The notes beneath the pieces are model-generated. The model was not told where the DNA came from. It did no database searches and was given only the letters and a program-made list of their open reading frames with translations. Shown here piece after piece: positions 7,246 through 14,605 of a DNA stretch of 14,605 nt; the stretch's first letter is position 1, and each line of letters starts with the position of its first letter. Where the stretch lies: contig JAAXGF010000109.1 in NCBI GenBank assembly GCA_012267605.1, forward strand, positions 1-14,605, written 5' to 3'. Both the position numbers and the translations under genes were made by a program. Source of the stretch: Alphaproteobacteria bacterium. GTDB taxonomy: Bacteria; Pseudomonadota; Alphaproteobacteria; JAAXGF01.

Positions 7246-8330
7246 TCTTCCGCCCTTTCGAGGATGCGGGCGCTAATTTGCAGGCGGTCCACACCCATGG
7301 ACCTGTCCTGCTCGACTTCGGAGTCAAATCGAGCGTCATCAAACAGCGGCGAGTCTTGGATGATGCCAATCAAGTCTGAAGCTTGGGGCGAATACGCGTA
7401 AATGCGCACGCTATTGCCATGCAACTCGATTCGGTGCAACCATGTCCTGTCCGGAACAACACGACTCAACTCGTCAATGATGGCGACCGCCGAAGGGGTG
7501 CGGCGTTTCTTATTCACGAGATACGAGGCTTCCGCGACCGACGTGCCGATGCGCTCTTCCAGCAAGCGTGCGGCATTCCCATTTTGGCGTGCCTCGGCAA
7601 GCTGGCTCGCGAGTGCTTCGACCATCGCATTTTTTTTCCATATCGGGATGCCGATCGCCGCGACGGCCAGAAGGAGCCCCAATCCGGCAAGAGAGAGATT
7701 GAGCTTGTTGAGGGCCCTGGGTTCGTACGTGTCATTTGCGTGACCGAGGAGGTTGATCGCGGGAACCGAACCTCGATCCTCTCCGGCTAGATCAACGATA
7801 TCGGGTTGCATGCCTCCCGCCGAAACCAATTCAACGGCTTCATCGACGATGTGTTTCGGGGCAACGGTTAGCCGAACGGTGAGTCGCTTTGCTCCGGGTA
7901 CGCGACCAATTATTTCGTAATCGTAATAGACCTGATCGGCGCGAAACGGCGTTTGCCGGTCCATCTCGATGTCCAATATTTTCCGCAGCTCCTCGTCTGC
8001 GGCCTGCGGGAGTTCGAGTACCGGACGCAAGCCGCAGCTCCCTGGCAAGCGCAAGACGACCCTTGCCGATTCTGTGTTCAAGCCGGCAAGCCATGCTGAG
8101 ACCGATCCGTCGTCTTTCTCGATTTCTGCCGGTTTACGTTTGATGATGCCTAGATCCGTTTCGATGCCGTCACGCATCCGATAAGCGTGAATGGCCTTTT
8201 CGGTAACGTTGAAGATGAGGCAATCTGCTTTGCGTCGAAAATGTCCACGCCAAGCGGCGGGAATCAAGGATTCCAGTTCAGTCAACCACCAACGGAAAAG
8301 GCGGCTTAAACTCAGCTCAGCGCGTCTCAT
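7242..8330 (-). CDS. gspL: Type II secretion platform protein GspL (PilM/PilN-like)
   Basis: Couples the cytoplasmic ATPase GspE to the membrane platform. Of 362 residues, ~35-195 form the cytoplasmic actin-like domain (ESARVVLRLPGSCGLRPVLE, then EELRKILDIEMDRQTPF and DQVYYDYEIIGR). One membrane segment lies at ~211-231 (NLSLAGLGLLLAVAAIGIPIW). A coiled coil (~234-270) and a PilN-like periplasmic domain (~275-360) follow, with AVAIIDELSRVVPDRTWLHRI. The same order in type IV pili is split between PilM and PilN. It starts at an ATG 36 bases after gspK with only a weak Shine-Dalgarno and overlaps gspM by four bases. GspL is favoured over PilM/PilN because of the surrounding gsp genes. Confidence 0.86.
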   Translation of the reverse strand: MRRAELSLSRLFRWWLTELESLIPAAWRGHFRRKADCLIFNVTEKAIHAYRMRDGIETDLGIIKRKPAEIEKDDGSVSAWLAGLNTESARVVLRLPGSCGLRPVLELPQAADEELRKILDIEMDRQTPFRADQVYYDYEIIGRVPGAKRLTVRLTVAPKHIVDEAVELVSAGGMQPDIVDLAGEDRGSVPAINLLGHANDTYEPRALNKLNLSLAGLGLLLAVAAIGIPIWKKNAMVEALASQLAEARQNGNAARLLEERIGTSVAEASYLVNKKRRTPSAVAIIDELSRVVPDRTWLHRIELHGNSVRIYAYSPQASDLIGIIQDSPLFDDARFDSEVEQDRSMGVDRLQISARILERAEE

Positions 8331-8366
8331 GAGTCTCTGTGAGGCTATTTTGGCTTTTCTGGACCA

Positions 8367-9248
8367 TCATGGCATTTTTCCCCGCCGCCAATCGAGGTAC
8401 CGATACGGCACACGGCTTTCCCGACCAAGCCAAGCGACAGCTTCTCGAACAAACGAGGTGTCGTCGCCAACGGTCGCTTCAGCGCGTATCGTGTAGACTG
8501 GTCCGCTCGCCTCGCTCAACCAACGCTCGACGTTTGAGAGTTTCGGCAGCGGCGCACGGTATTCCGATTGGTGGCGCAGCGTCCGGGCCTCCAACAAGAA
8601 ACGGACTTGGTCGGCGTCCACATTCGGCAATGCCAAGAGCACATCACGCGGCGCCGTGCCCGGGTTGACGCCCGCTTCGCCTGAATAGACGGTCAAATAG
8701 GGTTCGATTCGGCGGAATTGATCGGCCGGAATTTCCAACGCTTGCCGCAGTTCACCCAGACTCTCAAATTTCGCTGTGGACGCGCTCGGCGCGGAGTCGG
8801 CTTGGCTCTCGCGATCACCTTCGCGCCTCTTCGCAATGACGTTCAGGATGATATCGACTAGGGCGGGATCAATCCCTGATGCAGTCAATACAGCCGCCAT
8901 CAGTTCCGTTTCCGCATGGTTGATATCGACCTTTCCATTCTCGTCGAATATGGTAACGAAAACCTGTTCGTCGCCGACGGTAAGGGGATATGCGAATCCG
9001 TCGGTGATCCATGGCTGCTCCGTTTCGTCCTCGGTTTGTCGCGAGAGCTGATAAATTGCGGCCGCGACGCCTGCTTCCGCCAACGCCCGGCTTTTCGCAT
9101 ATTCCATGACGTTACGTGTCGTCTTGGCCTCGATACGGATGGTGGTGCCGAAACTGATGGCGATGATCGAAAGAAGCATGAGAAGCCAGAGTACGGAGAC
9201 CAGCGCGATACCGTGGGGAGTCGAAGGCTTCGACGCTCCCATCTCCAT
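8367..9248 (-). CDS. gspK: Type II secretion minor pseudopilin GspK
   Basis: GspK caps the pseudopilus tip with GspI and GspJ. The 293-residue length, large for a pseudopilin, is typical of GspK. The prepilin peptidase site is HG/IALVSVLWLLMLLSI with cleavage after Gly13; as usual for GspK the +5 residue is not Glu (here Ser). The globular part has the conserved GKVDINHAE (105-113) and NPGTAPRDVLLALP (195-208) segments and the alpha-helical insert between them. The ATG at 9246-9248 lies one base after the gspJ stop; a second ATG two codons later is possible. There is no strong Shine-Dalgarno, consistent with coupled translation. Confidence 0.92.
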   Translation of the reverse strand: MEMGASKPSTPHGIALVSVLWLLMLLSIIAISFGTTIRIEAKTTRNVMEYAKSRALAEAGVAAAIYQLSRQTEDETEQPWITDGFAYPLTVGDEQVFVTIFDENGKVDINHAETELMAAVLTASGIDPALVDIILNVIAKRREGDRESQADSAPSASTAKFESLGELRQALEIPADQFRRIEPYLTVYSGEAGVNPGTAPRDVLLALPNVDADQVRFLLEARTLRHQSEYRAPLPKLSNVERWLSEASGPVYTIRAEATVGDDTSFVREAVAWLGRESRVPYRYLDWRRGKMP

Positions 9249-9249
9249 G

Positions 9250-9924
9250 TCACTTGTTCACCGGACACTCGCCGGGAACATCGCTGCCGAGGCAGGCCAT
9301 GTTCATGTCAAGCCGTGGGGCCACCACGAGCTCGGGCCACTGCAACCGGTTGTTCGTGTCAACAACACTCAAGCGCACGAGTTGGGGCGGGGAAGTCTGA
9401 TCGCGCCACGCTTCATGCCAGGCCGGCGGTTCTCCGCGACTTGGACTGCCAAAGTACGAGAATCCAACGTGAAACGGACCTTCGAGCAACACAGACCGCT
9501 TCGTTGACTCCGTCGCCGCGAATTCGGTCATTTCAGGCTCATACGGTGTTCGCGCCATCATCAGTCTTCCATCGTTCGGGGTCGCCGAAAACTCGATGAG
9601 ATGCAATCCAGGCTTGTCGGGGTACGGTGGCATGAAGACCGCAAAACGGAAGCCTTTTTCGTCCCCTTCAAAGGCCGTTCGCGCGGTGTCATCCTCGCCC
9701 CAAACCAGGGGGTAGGCTCGGCTGATCAATCGCCGTAGGAGGCCATGAACGACAACCATGCTTGATGCATCTTCAACCCTTGAAATGCCTGCCCACCATG
9801 CATGGGTGGCGACTCGAATGCCGCCGAGAATGATTGCCAAGATGATGGAAAGAATGGTCATCGCAATGACAACCTCAACCAGGGTGAATCCCGCCTGTCG
9901 GCCTCGTCGGATATCGGTACTCAT
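9250..9924 (-). CDS. gspJ: Type II secretion minor pseudopilin GspJ
   Basis: Minor pseudopilin of the tip complex with GspI and GspK. The 224-residue product has a 12-residue basic leader (MSTDIRRGRQAG) cleaved before FTLVEVVIAMTILSIILAIILGG, with Glu at +5 as required for pseudopilin assembly. The family-typical continuation is ISRVEDASSMVVVHGLLRRLISRAYPL and the later PELVVAPRL. Two cysteines near the C terminus (211 and 220) could form a disulfide. An in-frame ORF continues upstream into gspI, but the ATG at 9922-9924 gives the normal leader and lies two bases after the gspI stop. Confidence 0.92.
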   Translation of the reverse strand: MSTDIRRGRQAGFTLVEVVIAMTILSIILAIILGGIRVATHAWWAGISRVEDASSMVVVHGLLRRLISRAYPLVWGEDDTARTAFEGDEKGFRFAVFMPPYPDKPGLHLIEFSATPNDGRLMMARTPYEPEMTEFAATESTKRSVLLEGPFHVGFSYFGSPSRGEPPAWHEAWRDQTSPPQLVRLSVVDTNNRLQWPELVVAPRLDMNMACLGSDVPGECPVNK

Positions 9925-9926
9925 GT

Positions 9927-10361
9927 TCACTGCCAAAACGGTTCGGAATTTTCGGCCAACTTGAGCGTACGTAATGAGAATGATCGCCGGGCTGTACTGT
10001 CTCCCCAACTGACTGCGACTTCGACGTCATAGAGTCGAAGAAGGTGTGACGGGTCTGTCTCTCCCAGCAATTCGTACGGCTGGACCGAAACCGACCAACG
10101 GAAACCTTCTCCAGCATCTCCTTCCGATTGTCCTTCCTCCAACGGGGTATCCACGCCTATGCGGGCCAAGCGAGATTCGGCGATGGCGACAGCTCGCGTA
10201 TAGCCATCAACCGCTCCTGCCGTGTTTATGCCGCCGGAAAATGCCTGCGATAAACTTCCGACGGCCAGCACGAGAATGGTGAGCGCAACCAGCACTTCGA
10301 GCAACGTGAAGCCCGCGGTACCTGAGCCCAACGGCGCATTTTTACTCTTGAATGGACACAC
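9927..10361 (-). CDS. gspI: Type II secretion minor pseudopilin GspI
   Basis: Minor pseudopilin that nucleates the tip complex. The processing site is TAG/FTLLEVLVALTILVLAVGSLSQ with Glu at +5. The short globular part (RAVAIAESRLARIG, then RWSVSVQPYEL) matches GspI length and pattern. The start is uncertain. The GTG at 10359-10361 is used here (144 residues, 17-residue leader, 20-base overlap with gspH). An ATG at 10404-10406 would add 15 residues and overlap gspH by 65 bases. A TTG further in would leave a six-residue leader. None has a well-placed Shine-Dalgarno. Confidence 0.88.
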   Translation of the reverse strand: MCPFKSKNAPLGSGTAGFTLLEVLVALTILVLAVGSLSQAFSGGINTAGAVDGYTRAVAIAESRLARIGVDTPLEEGQSEGDAGEGFRWSVSVQPYELLGETDPSHLLRLYDVEVAVSWGDSTARRSFSLRTLKLAENSEPFWQ

Positions 10362-10782
10362 GACCTGTAAGCCAATCCACAGCAACCGAATAGGTCCGAA
10401 GGCCATCGGAAATATCTATTCGCCCTCCGGTCGATGTTCCGTTGGGAAAAAATCGAACGCCGCCCAGCTCATCGCTCAGCCGTTCTGATTCGGCGGTGAC
10501 CAAAGTGAGGTCAAGGCTCTCGGCCACGGTCGCCATCACCGCGCCGGTCCCCACACCATAGTTTCGCTTCTCGACGTCAACCATAAACACGGTTTCTCGG
10601 TTATTGGTGATGGCCTGTGATCGGGCGTATCGCAGCCCGGAGGAAAGTTGACGTACGGCGCCGGAGACTTCAGCCGTTGCCAAGGCTTTGTATACCAGAG
10701 GAATGGCGAGTGCGGAGGCCAGCGCCATCACGACCAAGACGACGATCAATTCGATTAGGGTGAAACCGGCTTCCGGCCGCAT
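10342..10782 (-). CDS. gspH: Type II secretion minor pseudopilin GspH
   Basis: A 146-residue pseudopilin with a six-residue leader (MRPEAG) before FTLIELIVVLVVMALASALAIP and Glu at +5. The segment GGVRFFPNGTSTGGRIDI (~107-124) and C-terminal VDWLTGRV mark it as GspH rather than the major pseudopilin GspG, which would be more conserved and carry the glycine-rich and calcium-binding features of that family. GspH links the minor tip complex to the GspG shaft. Its ATG shares one base with the gspF stop (TAATG). gspG normally lies in exactly this position, and there is no room for it here. Confidence 0.9.
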   Translation of the reverse strand: MRPEAGFTLIELIVVLVVMALASALAIPLVYKALATAEVSGAVRQLSSGLRYARSQAITNNRETVFMVDVEKRNYGVGTGAVMATVAESLDLTLVTAESERLSDELGGVRFFPNGTSTGGRIDISDGLRTYSVAVDWLTGRVSIQE

Positions 10783-12002
10783 TAAAGAATTGCGAGTTCG
10801 TTGACACTGACGACCGCCACCAAGAGCGACATGATGACACCCCCGACAATAACCCCCATGCCGATTATGAGGAGTGGCTCGAGCAGAGAGAGCATCCTCT
10901 TTACGGTGTGGCGAACCTCCAGATCATAGGTGTCGGCCACGTTCCCCAACATTTCCTCAAGACGCCCCGTTTCTTCACCCACATGAATCATATGCACCGC
11001 GAACGGAGGAAAGAGCGATGAGCGCATCATCGAGCCCGCCAAGCCTCGTCCTTCCTCCACACTCTTGCCGATTGCCTCCATGCCTTCCATGATGGCCCTG
11101 TTTCCCAACGTCTTTCTTGAGATTGACAACGCCGCGAGCACGGGCACCCCATTCGCCAGCAGGGTCGCCAATGTGCGCGCAAAACGTGCGGTCGCCAGCT
11201 TCTGGGCGAGGTCGCCGACGAGGGGGAGACGCAAATAAATACGATGTACAAGGAATCGAACCGCATCGACTTGCATCCCCCATTGCCCCAAAATCGCGCC
11301 GCCGACCAATATCAGACCCACCACCCACCAGTGGGCACGAAACCACTCGGCGACAGTCACCACGACCTGCGTCGATAGCGGTAGCGCAACACCGGCATCG
11401 AGAAACATTTCGCTAAATTGGGGAATGACGAACGTAAGGAGGAGTGCCAAAGATGTGGCGATGACCGCGACCAAAATCATCGGATACATCAGTGCAGAGG
11501 TCACGCTTGCCTTGAGCTCACGCGCACTATGCGCGTAGTCTGCGAGACGTTGCAGGGTGGCTTCCAACGACCCGCCCTCCTCACCTGCCCGCACCATGCT
11601 GATGTAAAATTTGGAGAAAGAGTTGCCCTGCGCTTCCAGGGCCGCCGCAAGATTCATGCCGCTGCGAATCTTTTCTAGGATGGCATCCACCATGCGTTTG
11701 GCGGCGTCCGATTCGGCGACACGGGAAAGCACGTCCAGGGATCTGTCGAGCGGCATTCCGGCACTCAAAAGGGTACCTAACTGCCGGGTCAGGACCCCGA
11801 TTTGCTTATGCGAAACGCGCCCAAGATCAAAGATTGGGATGCGACCGCGGACCTTGTGTTCAAGCGATGATTTCTCCGCCTCGATCGGCAGATAGCCCAG
11901 ATCCTGCAATCGGGCGATCGCGGCGTCGCGCGTATCACAGTTCAGCTCTCCCTTGATCACGGCGCCGGAGTGGTCTATGGCCTTGTAGCGAAAAAGTCCC
12001 AC
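10782..12002 (-). CDS. gspF: Type II secretion inner-membrane platform protein GspF
   Basis: The polytopic platform protein at the centre of pseudopilus assembly. The 406-residue length is standard. It starts MGLFRYKAIDHSGAVIKGEL. Two homologous cytoplasmic GspF domains (~66-190 and ~270-390) carry FYISMVRAGEEGGSLEATLQRLADY and AVHMIHVGEETGRLEEML. Membrane segments lie at ~171-195, ~222-240 and ~375-400 (LLEPLLIIGMGVIVGGVIMSLL). The start codon is GTG (12000-12002), two bases after the gspE stop, so translation is probably coupled. GspF and PilC are homologous; the gsp neighbours decide in favour of GspF. Confidence 0.94.
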   Translation of the reverse strand: MGLFRYKAIDHSGAVIKGELNCDTRDAAIARLQDLGYLPIEAEKSSLEHKVRGRIPIFDLGRVSHKQIGVLTRQLGTLLSAGMPLDRSLDVLSRVAESDAAKRMVDAILEKIRSGMNLAAALEAQGNSFSKFYISMVRAGEEGGSLEATLQRLADYAHSARELKASVTSALMYPMILVAVIATSLALLLTFVIPQFSEMFLDAGVALPLSTQVVVTVAEWFRAHWWVVGLILVGGAILGQWGMQVDAVRFLVHRIYLRLPLVGDLAQKLATARFARTLATLLANGVPVLAALSISRKTLGNRAIMEGMEAIGKSVEEGRGLAGSMMRSSLFPPFAVHMIHVGEETGRLEEMLGNVADTYDLEVRHTVKRMLSLLEPLLIIGMGVIVGGVIMSLLVAVVSVNELAIL

Positions 12003-12004
12003 GA

Positions 12005-13690
12005 TCAGCTTGACTCGCTCGTCACCCTCAGAACTTCATCGATGGTCGTCTCCCCTGAAAACGCTTTGCGTATGCCGTTCTCGTACATCGTTACCATACC
12101 CTCCTCGACTGCGGCTTGGCGCAATTTCGCCGTGTCTGCGTGGCCGATCACCAAATCGCGGATTTCGTCTGTTGTGATCAGGAGTTCAAAGAGTCCGCAT
12201 CGGCCCGAATACCCGGTTTGGTCGCACGCACCGCACCCTTGGGCACGGTAAAGGATCGCCGGCTTTTGATCGGCATAACGGTCGAGCTTCATGTTTTCCA
12301 TCATTGTTGCCGACACCTCGAATGGCTCCCGGCACGCCGAACAGACTCTTCGCACAAGGCGCTGAGCGAGAACCGCGTTCACCGTTGATCTTAAGAGGTA
12401 ACCAGGGACATCCATATCGAGAAGCCGGGTGATGGCGCCGGGTGAGTCATTGGTATGCAGGGTGGAGAGGACGAGGTGTCCCGTCAGCGCCGCTTGCACC
12501 GCAATTGCGGCGGTTTCCTTATCGCGCATCTCGCCCAACATGATGATGTCCGGATCCTGGCGCAGGATCGATCGCAACGTACTGGCAAATGTAAGACCGA
12601 TTTGCGGCTTGACCTGGATTTGGTTGACGCCTTCAAGCTGATACTCCACCGGGTCTTCGACGGTGAGGATTTTGCGTTCCGGCGTGTTCAAGTATTGCAA
12701 AGCGCCGTATAGGGTCGTTGTCTTGCCGCTCCCGGTCGGACCGGTCACAAGAACGATTCCTTGAGGTTGGCCGATAGAATGCAAGAAAGCTTTCTCGATT
12801 GGGGCCGGAAATCCCAGCGATGAGAACTCCACTCTGACTCTCGTTTCATCCAACAACCGAAGGACAACACTCTCTCCATGCATGGTGGGCACTGTTGAGA
12901 CACGTACGTCGATTTCTTTGCCCAGGGCTCGATGGCGGATTCTTCCATCTTGCGCCAGACGGCATTCTGCGATGTTGAGGCGTGCCATGATTTTGATGCG
13001 GGAAATAATCGCGGCCCGCGAATGAACCGGCGGAGCCTCCTTGTCCCGCAAGACACCGTCCACGCGGGAGCGAATTTTGAGCTTGTTTTCGAATGGCTCG
13101 ATATGGATATCGGACGCGCGTTCTTCGATCGCTCGATTGATAAGATGATTGACGAAACGAATTACCGGCGCCTCACTCGCCAAGTCTTTGAGGCGTTCAA
13201 TGCCGCCATCGCCGTCCCGGTCCTCCCCAGCGATGTCCTCGATGATCGAGCCCAGATTTGAATCGTCACTCTCGTAGAGCCGGGCGTACGCCGCTTCCCA
13301 ATCCAGGGCATCAATTAGGTATGGCTGAACCGTTTTGCCTGTCGCCAATCTCGTCGCCTGAACAGCATATTCGTCGGTCGGATCGACCATGGCGAGATCA
13401 AGACCGTGCGCACATGAGGCCAGTGGGAGCAGGCGGTGTTTTTTTAAAAATTTTGGAGACAGTTGTGTTTCGAGTATCGGTGCCTCGGGAAGATCGTGCT
13501 CTTCGACGATCGGCAGGGACAATCCTTGAGATGGCCCATCCGCCCCGGCGGCCTGGGAAATTTTAGCTCGGGGCATTGAGGCCGTGCCAATTTTCTCGTT
13601 CAAAAGCGGGTCGGGATCCACAGCCATACTCATGGTTGGCCTGTCGATCTTGCTCGCCTCGTTGAACTCCTCCCCTAGTCGCTTAACCAT
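12005..13690 (-). CDS. gspE: Type II secretion assembly ATPase GspE
   Basis: The hexameric cytoplasmic ATPase that powers pseudopilus assembly through GspL and GspF. The 561-residue product has an N-terminal extension (1 to ~60, low complexity), the GspL-binding N1E domain (~62-130), then the N2E/RecA core. Motifs are Walker A GPTGSGKT (317-324), Asp box TVEDPVEY (343-350), Walker B DIIMLGEMRD (381-390, Met where GEIRD is common) and His box GHLVLSTLHTND (404-415). A four-cysteine zinc module follows (C450, C453, C486, C489), typical of GspE and PilB. The ATG at 13690 has no Shine-Dalgarno; an ATG 19 codons later, with CAGG six bases before it, is an alternative start. It is the first gene of the E-F-H-I-J-K-L-M operon. 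Confidence 0.95.
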   Translation of the reverse strand: MVKRLGEEFNEASKIDRPTMSMAVDPDPLLNEKIGTASMPRAKISQAAGADGPSQGLSLPIVEEHDLPEAPILETQLSPKFLKKHRLLPLASCAHGLDLAMVDPTDEYAVQATRLATGKTVQPYLIDALDWEAAYARLYESDDSNLGSIIEDIAGEDRDGDGGIERLKDLASEAPVIRFVNHLINRAIEERASDIHIEPFENKLKIRSRVDGVLRDKEAPPVHSRAAIISRIKIMARLNIAECRLAQDGRIRHRALGKEIDVRVSTVPTMHGESVVLRLLDETRVRVEFSSLGFPAPIEKAFLHSIGQPQGIVLVTGPTGSGKTTTLYGALQYLNTPERKILTVEDPVEYQLEGVNQIQVKPQIGLTFASTLRSILRQDPDIIMLGEMRDKETAAIAVQAALTGHLVLSTLHTNDSPGAITRLLDMDVPGYLLRSTVNAVLAQRLVRRVCSACREPFEVSATMMENMKLDRYADQKPAILYRAQGCGACDQTGYSGRCGLFELLITTDEIRDLVIGHADTAKLRQAAVEEGMVTMYENGIRKAFSGETTIDEVLRVTSESS

Positions 13691-13724
13691 TGAAACTAAT
13701 TCCGATAGCCGCCAGCTACTTTGA

Positions 13725-13730
13725 ATTATA
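13725..13730 (-). promoter_or_regulatory. Possible -10 element of the gspE operon promoter
   Basis: A perfect TATAAT on the minus strand, 34 bases before the gspE ATG, in an AT-rich stretch. No good -35 is found 16-18 bases upstream; TTGATT occurs but only 12 bases away. The promoter may therefore need an activator. The IS remnant begins just upstream, which raises the possibility that the original -35 region was disturbed. Confidence 0.4.
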
Positions 13731-13748
13731 ACGAATTTTTGAAATCAA

Positions 13749-13772
13749 GGGCGGATTTTCACGAGCCCGCCC
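13749..13772. repeat. Short inverted repeat, possible IS terminus
   Basis: GGGCGG (13749-13754) and CCGCCC (13767-13772) form a six-base hairpin with a 12-base loop, lying between the decayed transposase and the gspE -10 box. It could be the terminal region of the insertion sequence or a weak terminator that shields gspE from transcription out of the element (minus-strand tail TTGATTT). The far IS end is outside the window, so its identity cannot be tested here. Confidence 0.3.
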
Positions 13773-13920
13773 CGTCTACCTGGCTTGGCGAACGTCGTCG
13801 ACCAGGTTTCCCCACATCCCGCGCTTCTGAGCCCTCGGATTAATGCGCGACTGTCACGTACTCGAATAACCCTAGATTCGGCAGTTATTGCTGCGGCATT
13901 GAGGTCGGCTGCAGCGTTTT

Positions 13921-14605
13921 TCAACCTGTAGGTGCGGTCTGTGACGGCGTGAGCCAGGGCTTTCGGCCCGGTTGTCGACCGCCGAGGTACTTTTTCAGCG
14001 CTTCGGCCAGGATCCGGAGCCAACGACCTTCGACGCTCAACTGCTCCGCAGTTCGGGCGAGTTTACGGAAGAATATGCTGATCCGGCGCAAGGCCGCGAC
14101 GATGGCCGAGCGGCGCGCGTGGTGCGAAGTCACCGTCATGCGAGGGGCGGCTGGGCTTCTTCGGGTTGCAGCCCACAACCGCACCCTCCTGGCGGCCGTA
14201 AAGAGGCTTGATCCTGGTGTCGCAATCGAGAACCCAAGGCTCCGAGAGCAGCGGCCGCACCGTGCCGTCAAGATGGCCCTGCAGCCACGACGCCCCGCTC
14301 TCCGCGTCGATCCTCTCCAGGCCTCGGCGCACCGAATCCTCGCTCGCAACACGGCTCATCCCCAGAAGCGCAGGATTGACCCCGTCTCCGCGCAAACCGG
14401 TCATGTGCGCATAACGGGACTGACCCGCCAGAACCGACAACAGCACCGTCCCCAGAACGTCCCGTTTCGACGGCGCGTTCGGGCTCGTGTAGTGCAGCGG
14501 ACAGTCCGCCACCAGAGCGTCGAAGCGGCCGCTGACTTTCAAGTATTCGGCGAAGAATGCCAGGTGACCCAGCGGCGTCGCCGCCGCATCCGGGTCCCAT
14601 TCGAC
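13921..14605 (-). pseudogene. DDE transposase remnant with internal deletion and frame change
   Basis: The N-terminal part enters from beyond the window end in one frame (14605 to about 14138): WDPDAAATPLGHLAFFAEYL, then VSGRFDALVADCPLHY, and ends in the catalytic-Asp region LDCDTRIKPLYGRQEGAVVG followed by NPKKPSRPSH. Homologues I recall continue from here with about 200 residues holding the other catalytic acids. Instead the sequence passes in a +1-shifted frame directly into a typical transposase C terminus (TSHHARRSAIVAALRRISIFFRKL, then RTAEQLSVEGRW, then LAEALKKYL), ending at the stop at 13921. The central catalytic core is missing, so the gene is inactive. Family by recognition only: IS1380-like. 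Confidence 0.75.

Larger units (their letters stand above)
13749..14605 (-). mobile_element. Decayed insertion sequence remnant (partial)
   Basis: Covers the broken transposase at 13921-14605 and about 170 bases of non-coding DNA between its stop and the gspE promoter region. The non-coding part (13773-13920) has no convincing gene. The boundary at 13749 is a guess from the short inverted repeat. The other end lies beyond the window. The family is probably an IS1380-like or related DDE group, judged from the transposase motif near 14160-14230. Confidence 0.55.

Noticed and set aside
13745..14023. A 92-codon minus-strand frame crossing the transposase end and the following non-coding DNA
   Set aside because: Its first part overlaps the recognisable transposase C terminus in another frame, and the rest has no family resemblance or Shine-Dalgarno.
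14208..14605. Plus-strand and third-frame ORFs opposite or over the transposase
   Set aside because: They overlap the recognised transposase N-terminal fragment and have shadow-like composition.
1..14605. CRISPR arrays, toxin-antitoxin pairs, defence or phage genes
   Set aside because: No regularly spaced repeats and no such proteins were seen; nearly all the sequence is explained by housekeeping, T2SS and IS genes.

Overview
The window looks like a chromosomal segment of an alphaproteobacterium. The ribosomal/SRP genes run ffh-rpsP-rimM-trmD-rplS, the L19 and S16 proteins resemble alphaproteobacterial ones and carry long charged C-terminal tails, and the DNA is moderately GC-rich. The assignment is by recognition only; no search or phylogeny was run.

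Left part (1-4304): a plus-strand tRNA-Gly(CCC) with its own promoter faces the end of a minus-strand housekeeping operon, read from right to left: ffh (SRP GTPase), rpsP (S16), rimM (16S rRNA processing factor), trmD (tRNA m1G37 methyltransferase) and rplS (L19). The last four genes are separated by 1 to 6 bases or overlap by 4. A possible 30-residue membrane protein follows rplS. A good sigma70-type promoter and a perfect 8-bp inverted repeat lie in front of ffh.

Middle and right part (4305-13690): an incomplete type II secretion (T2SS) locus in two facing units. gspD, the outer-membrane secretin with a lipoprotein signal, runs rightward from its own leader. gspE-F-H-I-J-K-L-M runs leftward as one tightly packed operon (most junctions -4 to +2 bases) and ends 91 bases from the end of gspD. 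Together these encode the secretin, the assembly ATPase (E), the platform (F, L, M) and the minor pseudopilins (H, I, J, K). The major pseudopilin GspG, normally between F and H, is absent, and so are GspC, GspN and the prepilin peptidase GspO. They must be elsewhere in the genome or replaced.

Right edge (about 13750-14605): a decayed insertion sequence. Its transposase has an internal deletion and a frame change and runs off the window end. Its probable terminus lies close to the gspE promoter.

I saw no CRISPR array, defence island, prophage or clearly undescribed system. The most notable points are the missing gspG/gspC, the split convergent layout of the T2SS, the small membrane ORF and the IS scar at the head of the gspE operon.
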